A DNA stretch of 64,000 nt from Glandiceps talaboti (GCF_964340395.1 NC_135551.1:30889955-30953954), one strand, 5' to 3'; counted from the first letter of the stretch, positions 29,933 to 41,969 are shown. Translations and numbers: made by a program. Notes: a model not told the origin generated them from the letters alone.

Positions 29933-31197
29933 ATGATTTGCCATAATTACACAGAAGAATCCTCGTTTTTTTTTCATTTCACCCACCCCCTCTAGGGAGC
30001 AATTACTGTTTTGCTTGGTCATTTACCTGGATAACATTTCTCCCTAGAGGGGGAGGTATACATTGCTATTTCGAAAACTTCAGTTTTTAGCAGATATTGG
30101 TTTGATGATAGGCTGAAAGATTTGTTGCCCAAAACAGGAGATTACAAAGTGTACACGACAACAAATCTCACAGTGTTAATTGACAGGAATTTTCCCTGTT
30201 GAATTTTCATGAGTACTCAGTTCTGGCATTGTCCATAAGGAAATATTGTAGTGCGCCCTCTATCAGAATTCTTCCTGTCTCACCTACAGCTATGGTCCGA
30301 CTACATGTATTCCAAAGTTCTAAAAATATGTCATGCTGAATAAATGCCAGCTATAGTTGCTAGAATCTTATACCCAGGAATAACCCAATTTTAAAATTCT
30401 AATTTTTTTTTTGCAGTTTTGACAATTCTTATCCATTTTTTAAAATCATTCTGACATAATACATATTTTTGTAATAATTAAAACCTGATTTTTGGTGTGT
30501 TTTTTTATTTCTTACATTTTTTTGATATTTTGCTGATAAAAATGCAGCATTTTTAAAACGTTGGGTAACACTTATTGTTTTGCAATATTTTCACTCGTAA
30601 AGTGGAAGTTTTGAATGATATAACCAAAACTCAAAGATTATGATGTACGATAGGCCATTGCAGACTGCAAACAGAAAATTGAGAATACAGCGCCTTCGCT
30701 CAAATTGGGGGTATCATCACCTCATCGTATCGTTTCTTAAGAGCTTTGTCCCTTGGTATTCTGTAGAAGTGTAAATCAGGGATGTAAGATATGCTGTCAG
30801 CAATGTGCTGTCATTTCACGTAGATCCATATAATCCTCCTCACGACTTACTACTACGTTAGAGATTATCAATACATTTCCAGCCACGGGATAAATATCTA
30901 TTGAACATATTATGTTGTTAGAGATTAAAAACAATGACATGCAATTTTAACAGACTGATACATACAGTGTCCTAGGGTCCAGTTGTATTTATTGACCAAT
31001 CTCTATATATACATGTTGTGGAGAAACGTGATCACGACACAGTAAAAAAAAATACAAGAAAAGGAAAAAACGCGTCACTGCATCAAAGCTTGATGAAGAA
31101 CATTTAGTACAGCCATTTTGAAGTGCCTCTGACACGTACAGGGTAATGCTATTTCGCAGCAAAGCACTCCAAACTTTTCTGAAATAAATACTCCCAG

Positions 31198-31200
<3 letters not shown>
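29933..31200. other. Intergenic, no gene seen
   Basis: AT-rich sequence without a recognisable exon. It holds a 13-bp perfect inverted repeat (29986-29998 with 30041-30053). ORFs are short and unrelated to known families. Confidence 0.5.
29986..30053. repeat. 13-bp inverted repeat (hairpin)
   Basis: CCCCCTCTAGGGA (29986-29998) pairs perfectly with TCCCTAGAGGGGG (30041-30053) across a 42-base loop, just past the probable RPF2 poly(A) site. Confidence 0.8.

Positions 31201-31203
<3 letters not shown>

Positions 31204-31284
<81 letters not shown>
31204..31284. repeat. (TA)n microsatellite
   Basis: About 40 TA dinucleotides. Confidence 0.97.
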
Positions 31285-31287
<3 letters not shown>

Positions 31288-32069
31288 TTGGTAGTACTGG
31301 AACTCTTTCTTGGGTGTAACTCGGAGTTTCACGCATATTGCGATCATCAGACCCTCAATTTTTTTCATGGCCCCAAATTTCTTCCCAGGCCCCTGCCGTA
31401 AATTCTGATCACAACATTATACACCAACATCAAAAGATATTTCCGCGTAATCGATAATAATTTCCAGGCAAAGTAATCATTTACAATAGTCTAACTTGGT
31501 TCAATGGTGACGAATAGATAGGGTATCCCTCTTGACTGTAGTGCCTACCACTTACCCACTGGCGGAGGCACGTGGGTGGTTAAACACTCGTTGTACTCTA
31601 TAATTTACCACCAACGTTTAAAAATCGATACAATAGGTCCTTTTACTTTCAGTCCGCCGAATCGAATACCTTCCAAAAATGTGTTGAGGGTGTAAGTTAC
31701 TATATATATGCAAAATAGGGGAAGCAATTACCACCTATTGTAAACGAAACACCTGGATATGACAAACTCAGTATCTTGATGAAATGACTCAGTGATAGAG
31801 ATGATTAGTCAGTCGTTCCTCTAGGCACTCTTTATACATGGTGGAAACTGTTATCACAAGTAATCTGGGGTACTCTGGACGCATATGTGGTAACGTGGGG
31901 GTACTATAGACCTTTTTGGCTTGCAATTAGTAAACGACGAGTTTTGACCGAGTGTTCTTTGAGAGTTGTCAGGAGGAAGTGATAGGCTATGGATTACGAA
32001 TTACGACGGGCTTCAATTGACTGATTTATGGTCTTGATTTTGAAGCTTGACGAAAAAAAATTAATAGTT

Positions 32070-32431
32070 TAGGCCAAAAAATATATATCTGGTTCTGGTC
32101 AGCGCGCGCGTGCCCTGAATACCCTCGCGTCGATCCTTTTTTTCCGATAACTTTTGCTTTCGCATTCCTTATTTATTCCTGATATCAGGAGAACAAGCAA
32201 CTGAAATCTACCCTACATGCCAAGACTGCTTAAATACAAAGCCTAAACTGCTTCGAAGAAAAAGGTAGTTTTTTCAAGAGATAAATATGATAGAACAGAG
32301 TATGTAAAGTGTCAAACAAAATGTGTATTTACTAATTTGCAACAAAAAAAAAATTAGGAAAAAAAATTCGCGTCGTCGCACCACTTTAGAAAGTTTACCC
32401 TGACCAGAACCAGATAATTTTTTTTGGCCTT
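32070..32431. mobile_element. MITE, GGCCAAAA family, full length
   Basis: It is bounded by terminal inverted repeats: AGGCCAAAAAATATATATCT then GGTTCTGGTCAG at the left, and CTGACCAGAACCAGAT then TTTTTTTTGGCCTTA at the right. The inner ends are CpG-rich (CAGCGCGCGCG and GCGTCGTCGCACC). There is no ORF of note. About 362 bp; the target-site duplication is unclear (TA or TTA). Confidence 0.8.
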
Positions 32432-32479
32432 ACAACTTAAAAAAACACCAGTTTTAGCTCGATAAGTGACGATAACAAT

Positions 32480-32632
32480 TATATGAAGTTATTGCCCGAT
32501 ATCACATCTTCGTTCGTCGTATCACTTGTATCGCTTATGACGTTTTCTTACGACTTGTGTCACGTTACGGAAACGGCACTGACGGCGATACGACGAACGA
32601 ACAGGTGATATCGGATAATAACGTCATAATAG
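32480..32632. mobile_element. Foldback element with about 45-bp arms
   Basis: The left arm (about 32480-32525, GATATCACATCTTCGTTCG, TCGTATCAC) is the near-complement of the right arm (about 32583-32632, GATACGACGAACGAACAGGT, GATATCGGATAATAAC) with a loop of about 60 bases. It lies 50 bases from the previous MITE. Confidence 0.75.
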
Positions 32633-32778
32633 TATCACCCTATACGTTACCAGTGATAGAGATATAACTTAGAAACTGCAATTTATGTTCGCGTAATCAT
32701 AATGATCATATAGCGGTATATATGTACACAAATAGATTTTGAAATTAATTGTACTGCAACAATTTAAAGTGCTTTGAT

Positions 32779-32791
32779 AATCCTAGCTTTC

Positions 32792-32826
<35 letters not shown>

Positions 32827-33197
32827 ACAAACAAACAACAACAACACGTCATGTACGGATGACTACATACGGGAAACGGAAAGAAGTATACAAAATCCAT
32901 ATTTCAGGAACATCTACGTCCTGGTTGTGCATATTTGGAAATTTTCAAACACATCCACAAAGATTGCCCTGGACAGAGAATTGACATGGAGGATGTTTCC
33001 ATTCTGGATAAGGAATCAGACACGTTTGTTTAGGGAATCAAATAAGATATACATCATATTACAAGTATCTCTAAATTAAGACAAGGCCCAGTATTAAACC
33101 ACTGTCTATGGTTGAAGCCACATATGCATAAACAACGTGTGACGTCACAATCCTGAGGAAGACCTGAGGACTCAGCTGCAGTTTGAAAGCTAGGATT
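32779..33197. mobile_element. Putative MITE with 15-bp perfect terminal inverted repeats
   Basis: AATCCTAGCTTTCAA (32779-32793) is matched by TTGAAAGCTAGGATT (33183-33197). Inside are a (CAA)n array (32793-32842) and a CRE-like TGACGTCA (33140-33147). The 101-residue ORF starting at 32774 is mostly the Asn array and not a gene. Confidence 0.6.
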
Positions 33198-33419
33198 TAT
33201 ACAAGTATTTTGATGTAATACAAATTTTCAATTTATTTGTAACCATTCACTGCATAGACTTTGATTTGTTTTTCATTGTAGTAGTAGTAGTTTTGTAGTT
33301 ATGTGTTTCATTGTAGTAGTTATGTGTTACTATGAGTTAAAAGTTGTAACTTGCGCATAGACACATTATTCAATCTTTGCACATAAATGTGTAAATGGAA
33401 CTTTTAATTCGATGTATGT

Positions 33420-33535
33420 TGTTGTCAACGTTTCGTTAGCCACACAGAAACAAACAGCAGCGATGGGGCTCGAATCTGCAACATGAGATTCAAAGCCGAC
33501 ACTCTAACCAATTTGCCCATCATGACTCCACTCTA
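33420..33535 (-). mobile_element. tRNA-derived SINE head (family 2), fragment
   Basis: On the minus strand it reads GGAGTCATGATGGGCAAAT, TTGGTTAGAGTGTCGGCT (A box) and AGATTCGAGCCCC (B box). This is nearly the same as the head of the SINE at 58205. A body-like piece (TTGTATTCTCCTCAGGGAGT near 33650) lies in the opposite orientation, so the locus has been rearranged. Confidence 0.65.
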
Positions 33536-33939
33536 GACTATTAGAATACTCTAACACAAGCAAAAGCAGACGTGATATCAAAATCGTACATTCATTAAAC
33601 AAGATCAAGTTTCTATACTTTTGTTATTCATGAAAAAATAGTAAATTAATTGTATTCTCCTCAGGGAGTTGGGGGAAGTATAAATTAACATTTTGTATTG
33701 TTATCGGTCCGTGCCAGGGGTAATAATTATCAAACACTTAGAACACAGTGTGTGTGGAAGGTTTTAGCATCCACCTGAAACCATTCCATGACATCGATAC
33801 TCTGGTTATAGGATATACTTCACATATAAATATACAATGATAGTTATAGAATAATGCAAGGCTCAAGTTACGGTTGCCATCATGGCCTTTACAATACGAA
33901 CAGGGTTGCTTTGGCGTTTCATTCATGAGACATGACATT

Positions 33940-33942
<3 letters not shown>

Positions 33943-34008
<66 letters not shown>
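33943..34008. repeat. (CA)n microsatellite
   Basis: About 33 CA dinucleotides. Confidence 0.97.
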
Positions 34009-34010
<2 letters not shown>

Positions 34011-34777
34011 GACAACTTCAAATGGAAACTAAATAATTATAGAGGTGTCATGCATAGTAGGGATATGGAAATAGAAAGGTAATCATGCCGATTATCAGTA
34101 AAAAGTAAACAATAGAAGCATTAAAATTATCAAGTCCTAGTGTAAGTTTTTTTTATCAGAATCCTGTTTCTACTGCACTGTAAAAGAATAGCAATGTTTT
34201 ATCACTTGTTCAATGTGATTTGGTAAAGGGTCCTGCTGTATACGGTGCCTCTGTCATTGTTTGTCTAGAGTTTAAATGTGTCTATCTGTATTATGCTAAA
34301 GTGAAACACTGAGGCAACCGCATTCGGACTGTAAGTGAAGCTAGGTATTTTGCTTGGTCTTGTTAAACGTAGTGCACCCTACTTATCCACCCCTCATTCC
34401 AAATATTGAATTCTTGGTACCTATAGCTGAATGACCTTGAAACAGTAAGCATTGAAGACATACTTGCGTTATCAAGATATTTTATGTCAACAATATAGCC
34501 ATTAACCGAAGCTGTGGACATATACGCCTTAATATTACTTTTTTAAAAGAAAAAACTGGGAACGTATACTAAGTCTTCTAAGAAAGAAATACAAAGACAG
34601 TTATATAATCGTCTGAGTTTGGTTTCGCAGAAAGCAGCGGTAAAATCATAGCACTGTCGTATTAACATTACAATGTATAACGTTGTCAAGCTGTGGTACC
34701 ATGGTGAATACAGCACAGGCGATCCTTATAGTCAAAGTTTCTTTTCATCTGATAAGGTGTTCTATAACCAATGACCT
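34009..34777. other. Intergenic, no gene seen
   Basis: No repeat array, domain or plausible exon chain found. Confidence 0.5.
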
Positions 34778-35210
34778 GATTCAGAATCAGATACTTTATT
34801 GCCATATGTATTAAAACATTGGAATGTGATTATTTACGAGTGCTCCTTGGTAAAGTTACAGATAAAGAAAGGTCACTCATTAAAAAAATTGGTAAAAGTT
34901 TTTCCTAAAACGTTCAGAGGACGTCTTTATACTACAATGGCACCAACCAGAGCGTAAAAGACCATGAGCGGGATGACTTAAGCTTGAATCTTGTATAGTG
35001 GATGTTGCCTTGCAGACAGTCCTCAAGCGATATATGGAGTCACGTGAAAGCAAATCGGTGCCAACAATTCTTTCTGTAGTTAAGACGACCCTTAGGAGTG
35101 AAGAGAACACCTCCAACGTAATGTTCTCGAACCAGACGGCGATAGCATAAGTTAAAATACTCAATGGTTGAATGATAAAAATCGACTAAAGTTCTGGTAA
35201 TAAAAGAAAT
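34778..35210 (-). mobile_element. Decayed LINE 3' end (reverse-transcriptase C-terminus)
   Basis: On the minus strand a degraded frame reads PLSILTYAIAVWFENIT and later SLSHPAHGLLRSG and SSERFRKNFYQFF, the layout of the RT C-terminal region of CR1/L2-like LINEs. It has stop codons (one near 35190) and frame damage. The 3' tail is GGCAATAAAGTATCTGATTC (ending near 34780). It is 5' truncated and dead. Confidence 0.8.
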
Positions 35211-35393
35211 GATAACGTCGAGTAATACACGGATAATGATAATTGCAATAGAGCTAATCTTATATATATGTAAAATGTGAAATGTCTATACTGGAGTAAA
35301 TAGTGCTCAATACATATATATGTAGAGCGGTGTAAATAACGTTATATATCACATATTGCAATAGTGCTAATGTCACACACACATATATGTATG

Positions 35394-35396
<3 letters not shown>

Positions 35397-35461
<65 letters not shown>

Positions 35462-35911
35462 CATACATACATACATACATACATACATACATACATACAT
35501 ACATACATACACACATATACATACATACATACATACATACATACATACATACATACATACATACATACATACATACATACATGCATACACACACACACAT
35601 ATCCATACATACATACATACATACATACATACATACATACATACATACATACATGCATGCATGCATGCATGCATACATACATACATACATACATACATAC
35701 ATACATACATACATACATACATACATACATACATACATACATACATACATACATACATACATACATACATACATACATACATACATACATACATACATAC
35801 ATACATACATACATACATACATACATACATACATACATACATACATACATACATACATACATACATACATACATACATACATACATACATACATACATAC
35901 ATACATACATA
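35397..35911. repeat. Compound (TA)n-(CATA)n microsatellite
   Basis: (TA)n to about 35456, then about 455 bases of CATA with CACA and CATG patches. All ORFs across it are artefacts. Confidence 0.96.
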
Positions 35912-36423
35912 CTAAGTCACTCTGCTTTATAAGTAATCCTGTCTGTACCTGTTTATAACCAACTTTCAATATATGCGAGTACACTTTGATTTCCATTTCT
36001 ATCAGGACCCCTAGCATTATATTATCTCCGTTTCTTACTTTCCTCATCTTCAAAAAATAAGCCCAGCGGGAATAATGGCAAATAATTTTAATTGGTAGCT
36101 CCAGGGTTTCATTCTAGTTATTTCACCTATCACTTGATTATTTGTACTTTTGTACTTGATTCTATTTCCCTTAGGATACTTGTATTCTCAAAGTATGGTG
36201 TAAATCTGGAAATTATCGCTGAAGACTTACACGCAAAAATAAGTAGAGACTAAAATGTCTTCTTGTACAAAAAAAATACACAATGGACCAATTTGGTCAT
36301 TAGTAACAATTATTCTTTGAGAACTAGCTGAATACGTTAAATCGCAAAATTTTACTGGTCGTGAAAATATCTAGGTTTACAGTATACCAAAAGAGGAGAA
36401 ATCAATGTTGGATAAAAACCTAA

Positions 36424-36617
36424 TTGTATTGTATTGTATTGTGTTGTGTTGTGTTGTGTTGTGTTGTGTTGTGTTGTGTTGTGTTGTGTTGTGTTGTGTT
36501 GTGTTGCGTTGCGTTGCGTTGCGTTGCGTTGCATTGCATTGCATTGCATTGTATTGTATTGTATTGTATTTCATTGTATTGTATTGTATTGTATTGTATT
36601 TCATTGTATTGTATTGT
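36424..36617. repeat. Pentanucleotide array with ordered variants
   Basis: Blocks run GTATT x3, GTGTT x13, GCGTT x5 (36506-36530), GCATT x4, then GTATT with two TCATT breaks. Confidence 0.95.
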
Positions 36618-36619
36618 TT

Positions 36620-39180
36620 ACAGTAATGTTACAGAAACTCGTCATTCCTTCAACACTTCTCGTTGTCAACAATTTGGTCTGTATCATTACTGCATAGATC
36701 TGACAAAATGAATCTTTTATATAAGTTCATGCACTACACTCAGGTGTAGCATACCGTGTTATTGATATACTCGCTGTTGAAAGCGTCTGTATGTAAATAA
36801 TAGATATAAGGACGACAATATTGGTTATGGTGTAGTAGTGATGCGTGACACCTTGTTTAACTGCGAACGAAGGTTAATAAAGTCCTTTCATATTTGATAA
36901 CAGAGAAGTGTACTTTCATCTCCCTATTGTATATTTGATGAGCGACGACTGTTGCATAATAATGCAGCAATATCCACAGCTAAGCTTTTAACAAACAACA
37001 CTTTGAAAATTGTTTCTTTACTGAAAAACTATGACATTGCAGCTGTTCATCAGTGGTTGATTTTTGTGGTAAATACTGGAATTCTTGCTGCGACGGATAG
37101 TTTTTACAATTACATGTATGTAATTTAAGAACGCTACAACTTGACAATCTAGTATGTATAACTCTATACTAATATCCGTATAAGGCAACATATATAATTG
37201 AACGAATCGTTTGTATTATGATCTAGAGGCTAAGTGGTGCCGATACGTGTTTTATTTGAGGGATAAGATAACCGTGGATATTGAAAATCCCGTTAATGAT
37301 CTTTAATTCATATCAGTGTCGACAGAGCGCCATACTCAGTTTTGAAGACATTTACTGTTTTTTCATTAACGACATTCGCTGGTAGAGTAGTCCATGTATT
37401 TACAATTCTTGATGTAAAGAAGTATTTCCTGGTATTCATGAGTGACTAGAAACCCGATGGAAATACACAATTAAAACACACCACCAGACACGGTTCTAAC
37501 AACTGTGACTGATAGACGGCAATACAGGAGGATTCGCGTTATACCTGCTGGAAAGGGATTCCTCTTATCTTCAATGCTCCCCCCCCCCTCCCGTATGAGA
37601 AAGAGGAAAGACGTAGCCGCGTTCTTCTTTAGAGTGGTAAAAGAAAAAAAATCAGAGTTCCCCTCTATGAGTATCAGTAATCTGTACCATATTTCACGTT
37701 CGTACTAGGCAGAATTCAGAATATACCAGAACTTAAGCTTTGGTTTTGAGAAAGGCCGGCCCGGTCGGAAAATGTGGTTCGAGAAGACTTCAAGAAGAAT
37801 TAATGTAAAATTACTCACTGAATACCCCCCCCCCCCCAAATCCGGAGCACCCTGGGCTTTGACCATTTTTTAAGAATCGCCATTGTATTTAGAAGCGGGT
37901 GCCGACCCAATTATTTTTATAATGTCGTATATATTGTATAACGTGGACAACTAAACATACAAGTTTACGCATTGGCGATTCACTATCCTATTAAGGTATA
38001 CAAGAGTAAGTGACATGTTACAAAGTGATGCCAAAATTTATGGCTATTGAAACTTCAAAATATGTTAGCATTTCCTTGTGTTTTAAGGTGTGGCCAGTTA
38101 CTCACTGCATGATTAAATACTCTTAAAACACAATGTCATCTTTAATTAGGCCAATACATGTCAATAAGCTTACCCACTAAACAATAAAACCTATGTGTAT
38201 TGTTATGATTCACCCATTCACGGCTACATTATTTATTGGAGTCAAGGAGTAACAGCCGAATACACACAATTCCTCACGTGCAAGACACGTCGCCATATAT
38301 ATGATATGTGCATTTGTGTAAGTAAACTTGGTAATTTTTCATATTTCAAAATCTGTTTCTTGACCCGTTGCTATGGCAACGTCAAATGCCCGAGAGATGG
38401 AAACCAAAGGATGAATATGCGTAGCTATATACTTAAATGGATTTATAAATGAATGTGTGATTTCTCTGTTCACATCCTTGCTATTTCACGGTAAAGGATA
38501 TTGTAAAATTTATGAAAATTTGAAAACAAACACTTTGACGCAAGCTCTCTATTAAAGATAAGGAGTGTCGCAACTCATCCTTGTATAAGATTTGAAAACC
38601 ATCCATTGAGATTAAAGATAATTATTATCAATCAGCATACAAAGTATTTTATGATATTCCTGAAGCAGAAAGGCAAAAACCTGCTCTTGTTCACAAGCCC
38701 TGAATTCGAGAGAACTCCTTAGGGCACTTCGCACCTAAACTAGCTACATCACATGAATTAGTGATAAGCTTAGCTGCATCTGTACTACCTCCGCACAGAA
38801 TACGACAGCATGAGAGGTATGTATTAGTACAGAACTATACAGACTATATATGTAGCCTCGTTTAACTGTACGATCATAGTAATTCGTCGTTAGCTATCCA
38901 GATAATGACGAGGTCCTCTCAGTCATATTAGATATGGTGAGTTACTCATTTATTTATTTATTTTCAAAATGATTTATTTGCAAAAATGTTACTTGACACT
39001 GCTATCGATTTGTGACAAGATGCAATATAAGCCTTGATTGTTCTTCCATAAAAAGTTATCTTAATTTAAAATCACGTAAATTTGTTTGTAACATTATTTT
39101 GGCCATAATGTAGAATTTGATCCACAGCATTTCACATATTGCCAACGAAATCAGACTGAATTCACAAGCCGATATACCTG
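36620..39180. other. Intergenic, no gene seen
   Basis: Unique-looking AT-rich DNA with two C runs (37579-37586, 37827-37837) and an RFX-type X-box GTTGCTATGGCAAC (38367-38380). No exon chain or known domain. Confidence 0.5.
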
Positions 39181-39184
39181 TAAC

Positions 39185-39362
39185 ATGCACGAGCCAAGTT
39201 AAACAAAAAATATGGAATATGTACTCTTGACGTTCTACGTCTCGACAACGCGCGCGTGTCTAGGTTGTCACTACTCATCTAGCCAACTCATAGTGACCAA
39301 GCCCCTTAAGTCACTCGTATTTTTCTTGCCTGAACGAAGAAAAATGTTGGGGAATAAAGACT
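39185..39362 (+). repeat. Dispersed repeat R1, intergenic copy
   Basis: AAACAAAAAATATGGAATAT, TTCTACGTC, CCCCTTAAGTCACTCGTATT and GAAGAAAAATGTTGGGGAAT occur in the same order as in MIX23 intron 4 (13020-13330). Confidence 0.65.
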
Positions 39363-40099
39363 AATTACTGATAAACAAATATTGCAAACCAAGACGACAG
39401 ACAAACCCGTACCAAACCCGTATGGATGACCTTAGAGATAGCTACGCAAGTATTCTTTATCTTTAGAAACTATTTCTCAACGTGTCAGACATTAAATTAT
39501 TTGTCAGAAGTTAAAAGTTAAAAGTTTGTAATTTCAAACTTAATCCCTTCAAAGTTATATATAGTGGAGGTACAGCTACTTATGCTTAAGCTAAAAGCAA
39601 AATGCATTACATTGGGGGAGGGGGATTAAATAAATTACAGTTATTACACGATAGTATGGTTGTTTTATAACGTCCTATATCTCCTATGAACCCATTCATC
39701 TAGATTAGGTGAATAAAGATTTTAGTTTCAAATGTAATAATTCCATTTGTTATAGACCTATCCGTACATGGTTTCTGTTGATTTGTTCCTCCTACTGTTT
39801 GCCTTGATGTCTATGTATACTTTGAAAATACGTCACATTATTATTCTACCATGATGTTTTACTTCGCTCAGTCGAGGAAAATACAAATTGAGTGAAAGAT
39901 GAGTTCTGCATAAACATTTTGTCATATGTGGTTGAATGATGAACTATACCACATCGGTGAATGGTTTAATCAATATCTTTGGAATAAATTGAGCACTGTA
40001 GAGGAAGTGACGTAGATGTGCTTTGATGTGACGTAGAACAACGTCGACCAGAAAATAAATCCCGTGTCGTATTTTATGTTCGTATGCTTGATATTACAA

Positions 40100-40165
40100 T
40101 CATTTCCCAACATTTTTCTTTGTTCGAACGAGGGAAATAGCAGTGACGCTAGGGGCCGTAGATTA
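40100..40165 (-). repeat. Dispersed repeat R1, partial inverted copy
   Basis: TTTCCCAACATTTTTCTTTG then TTCGAACGAGGGAAATA and GTGACGCTAGGGGCC are the reverse complement of the right part of 39185-39362. Confidence 0.45.
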
Positions 40166-40169
40166 TGTG

Positions 40170-41268
40170 TCTTTTTCGGCTAAATGAGACAGATATCGAA
40201 GAATGATATAGTTATATCCATATACGCCTGGTTTAAATTTAACAAAAAAGGGGGAAAATAATGTCAAATCCGAACGTTTTGACAGACATTTCGCTACACA
40301 ACCAATGACACATACACGCGTTATTGTGACTCATAACGTCGAAGGTATAAATTCCATATTTTTGTGTTCGAGAGCGTTCAGATTAGCTTATCATTAACGT
40401 TTATGGCCGATAAGGAAATGTGTATTAAAAGTTAGTGTGATTGTTGATGACAAATGAAATTTCACGTATTTTGAAATGACGGTGTAAACCTTATGAAATT
40501 GAAGTCATTACACATCATAAAAATAACACTAAAGGTGTACAATTACGCTAGGCTACAATTCAACGCTAATCGAGTTACAAAATTGTGTATTAAAGAAAGT
40601 CTGAAAATGTAGACTACCTAGATATACGTGTATGATAAACAACACACATGACATGACGTTGAGTGGGAATGGATAATATGTAAAGATCTTGATCATGACA
40701 AGGTAGAAACAGTAATGAATTACCCTTGGGGCCCTGTTCACAATTGTCTCAATGAAATGACTTGTCGACTTGGGAATGAAGACAATTCGATTTGGAATGT
40801 AATTTGGGAAAGTGACACGGGTCGCATTGTGAGCAGATGCAGTGAATGTGTTGTTTTATGTACCAACACATATGGTCATACAGATACACATAAATTATAT
40901 ATATTATGACGTAGTTTATTGGATTCTTTGTCTCTTGGTGTATTTATTGTTCAGTCTTTCTAGTTTGAAATTATCACGCCTTCAGATCTGAAGAATTACA
41001 CCATATGCTCATGAAGTGCCAATTTTTACTTCAAATAAATTGTGGTTGTAGGCAACTTTAGGTGTTCAACCTTTAACGGTCGTAAATAATCCTAACCACC
41101 AGTGGCGCGACATAACTAACAATTTAGAGTTACACGATGTGTGTACTTCATCTTAGACAGGTTACTTTATTGGTAGTATTAGACTAATCAAGATGACTGT
41201 TGTTCAATAGATCTATGGTCTTTGTATGCTACCAGTATCCAAACCCTCGTATTTCTTTTGGCTTAGTC
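40170..41268. other. Intergenic, no gene seen
   Basis: Nothing beyond short unrecognised ORFs (for example one on the plus strand at 40715-40909). Confidence 0.5.
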
Positions 41269-41269
41269 C

Positions 41270-41305
<36 letters not shown>

Positions 41306-41419
41306 GGGTATGTATGTATGTATGTATGTATGTATGTATGTATGTATGTATGTATGTATGTATGTATGTATGTATGTATGTATGTATGTATGTATGTATG
41401 TGTGTGCGTGTATGTGTGC

Positions 41420-41450
<31 letters not shown>

Positions 41451-41650
41451 TGTGTATGTGCATATGCATGCATGGATGCATGCATATATGTATGTATGTA
41501 TGCATGTATGGATGTATTTATGTATGTATGTATGTATGTATGTATGTATGTATGTATGTATGTATGTATGTATGTATGTATGTATGTATGTATGTATGTA
41601 TGTATGTATGTATGTGTATGTGCGCGCGCGCGTGCGTGCATGTGTGCGTG
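41269..41650. repeat. Compound (TG)n-(TATG)n-(TGCG)n microsatellite
   Basis: TATG tetramers with alternating purine-pyrimidine TGCGCG patches near 41404-41450 and 41620-41650. It is the opposite orientation of the CATA array at 35.4 kb. Confidence 0.95.
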
Positions 41651-41969
41651 TGTTGCACCACCACGTAATACAAATGTTAGCATGTCATTTTTATGTAATA
41701 ATGGAGTGTACTCTTGATAAAAAGGTTTGCATATTAGAGGCACAGTAACGTCGTTCCATCATTTCATTTCATTTCATTTCACTCATTCAAGTCACGAGTA
41801 AACAACACACCTTATTTTTTTATAGCATGGTATCAGTGACATGGGGTCATTACTTAACACAATAGCAACATGAGCTGTTCGCCATACTTTGATTGAAGTT
41901 AACGAGATAGGTTGAACAAAATGTAAGTATATCCTAAGGAGAGATAAAATACAACATGTATAACAATTC

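Noticed and set aside
32774-33079. 101-residue plus-strand ORF
   Set aside because: Its start is a poly-Asn run from a CAA array inside a putative MITE; the rest is unfamiliar.
35364-36053. ORFs of Ile-His-Thr-Tyr or Met-Tyr-Val-Cys repeats at 11, 17, 23, 35, 41 and 57 kb
   Set aside because: These are simple translations of CATA/TATG microsatellites, open in several frames at once.
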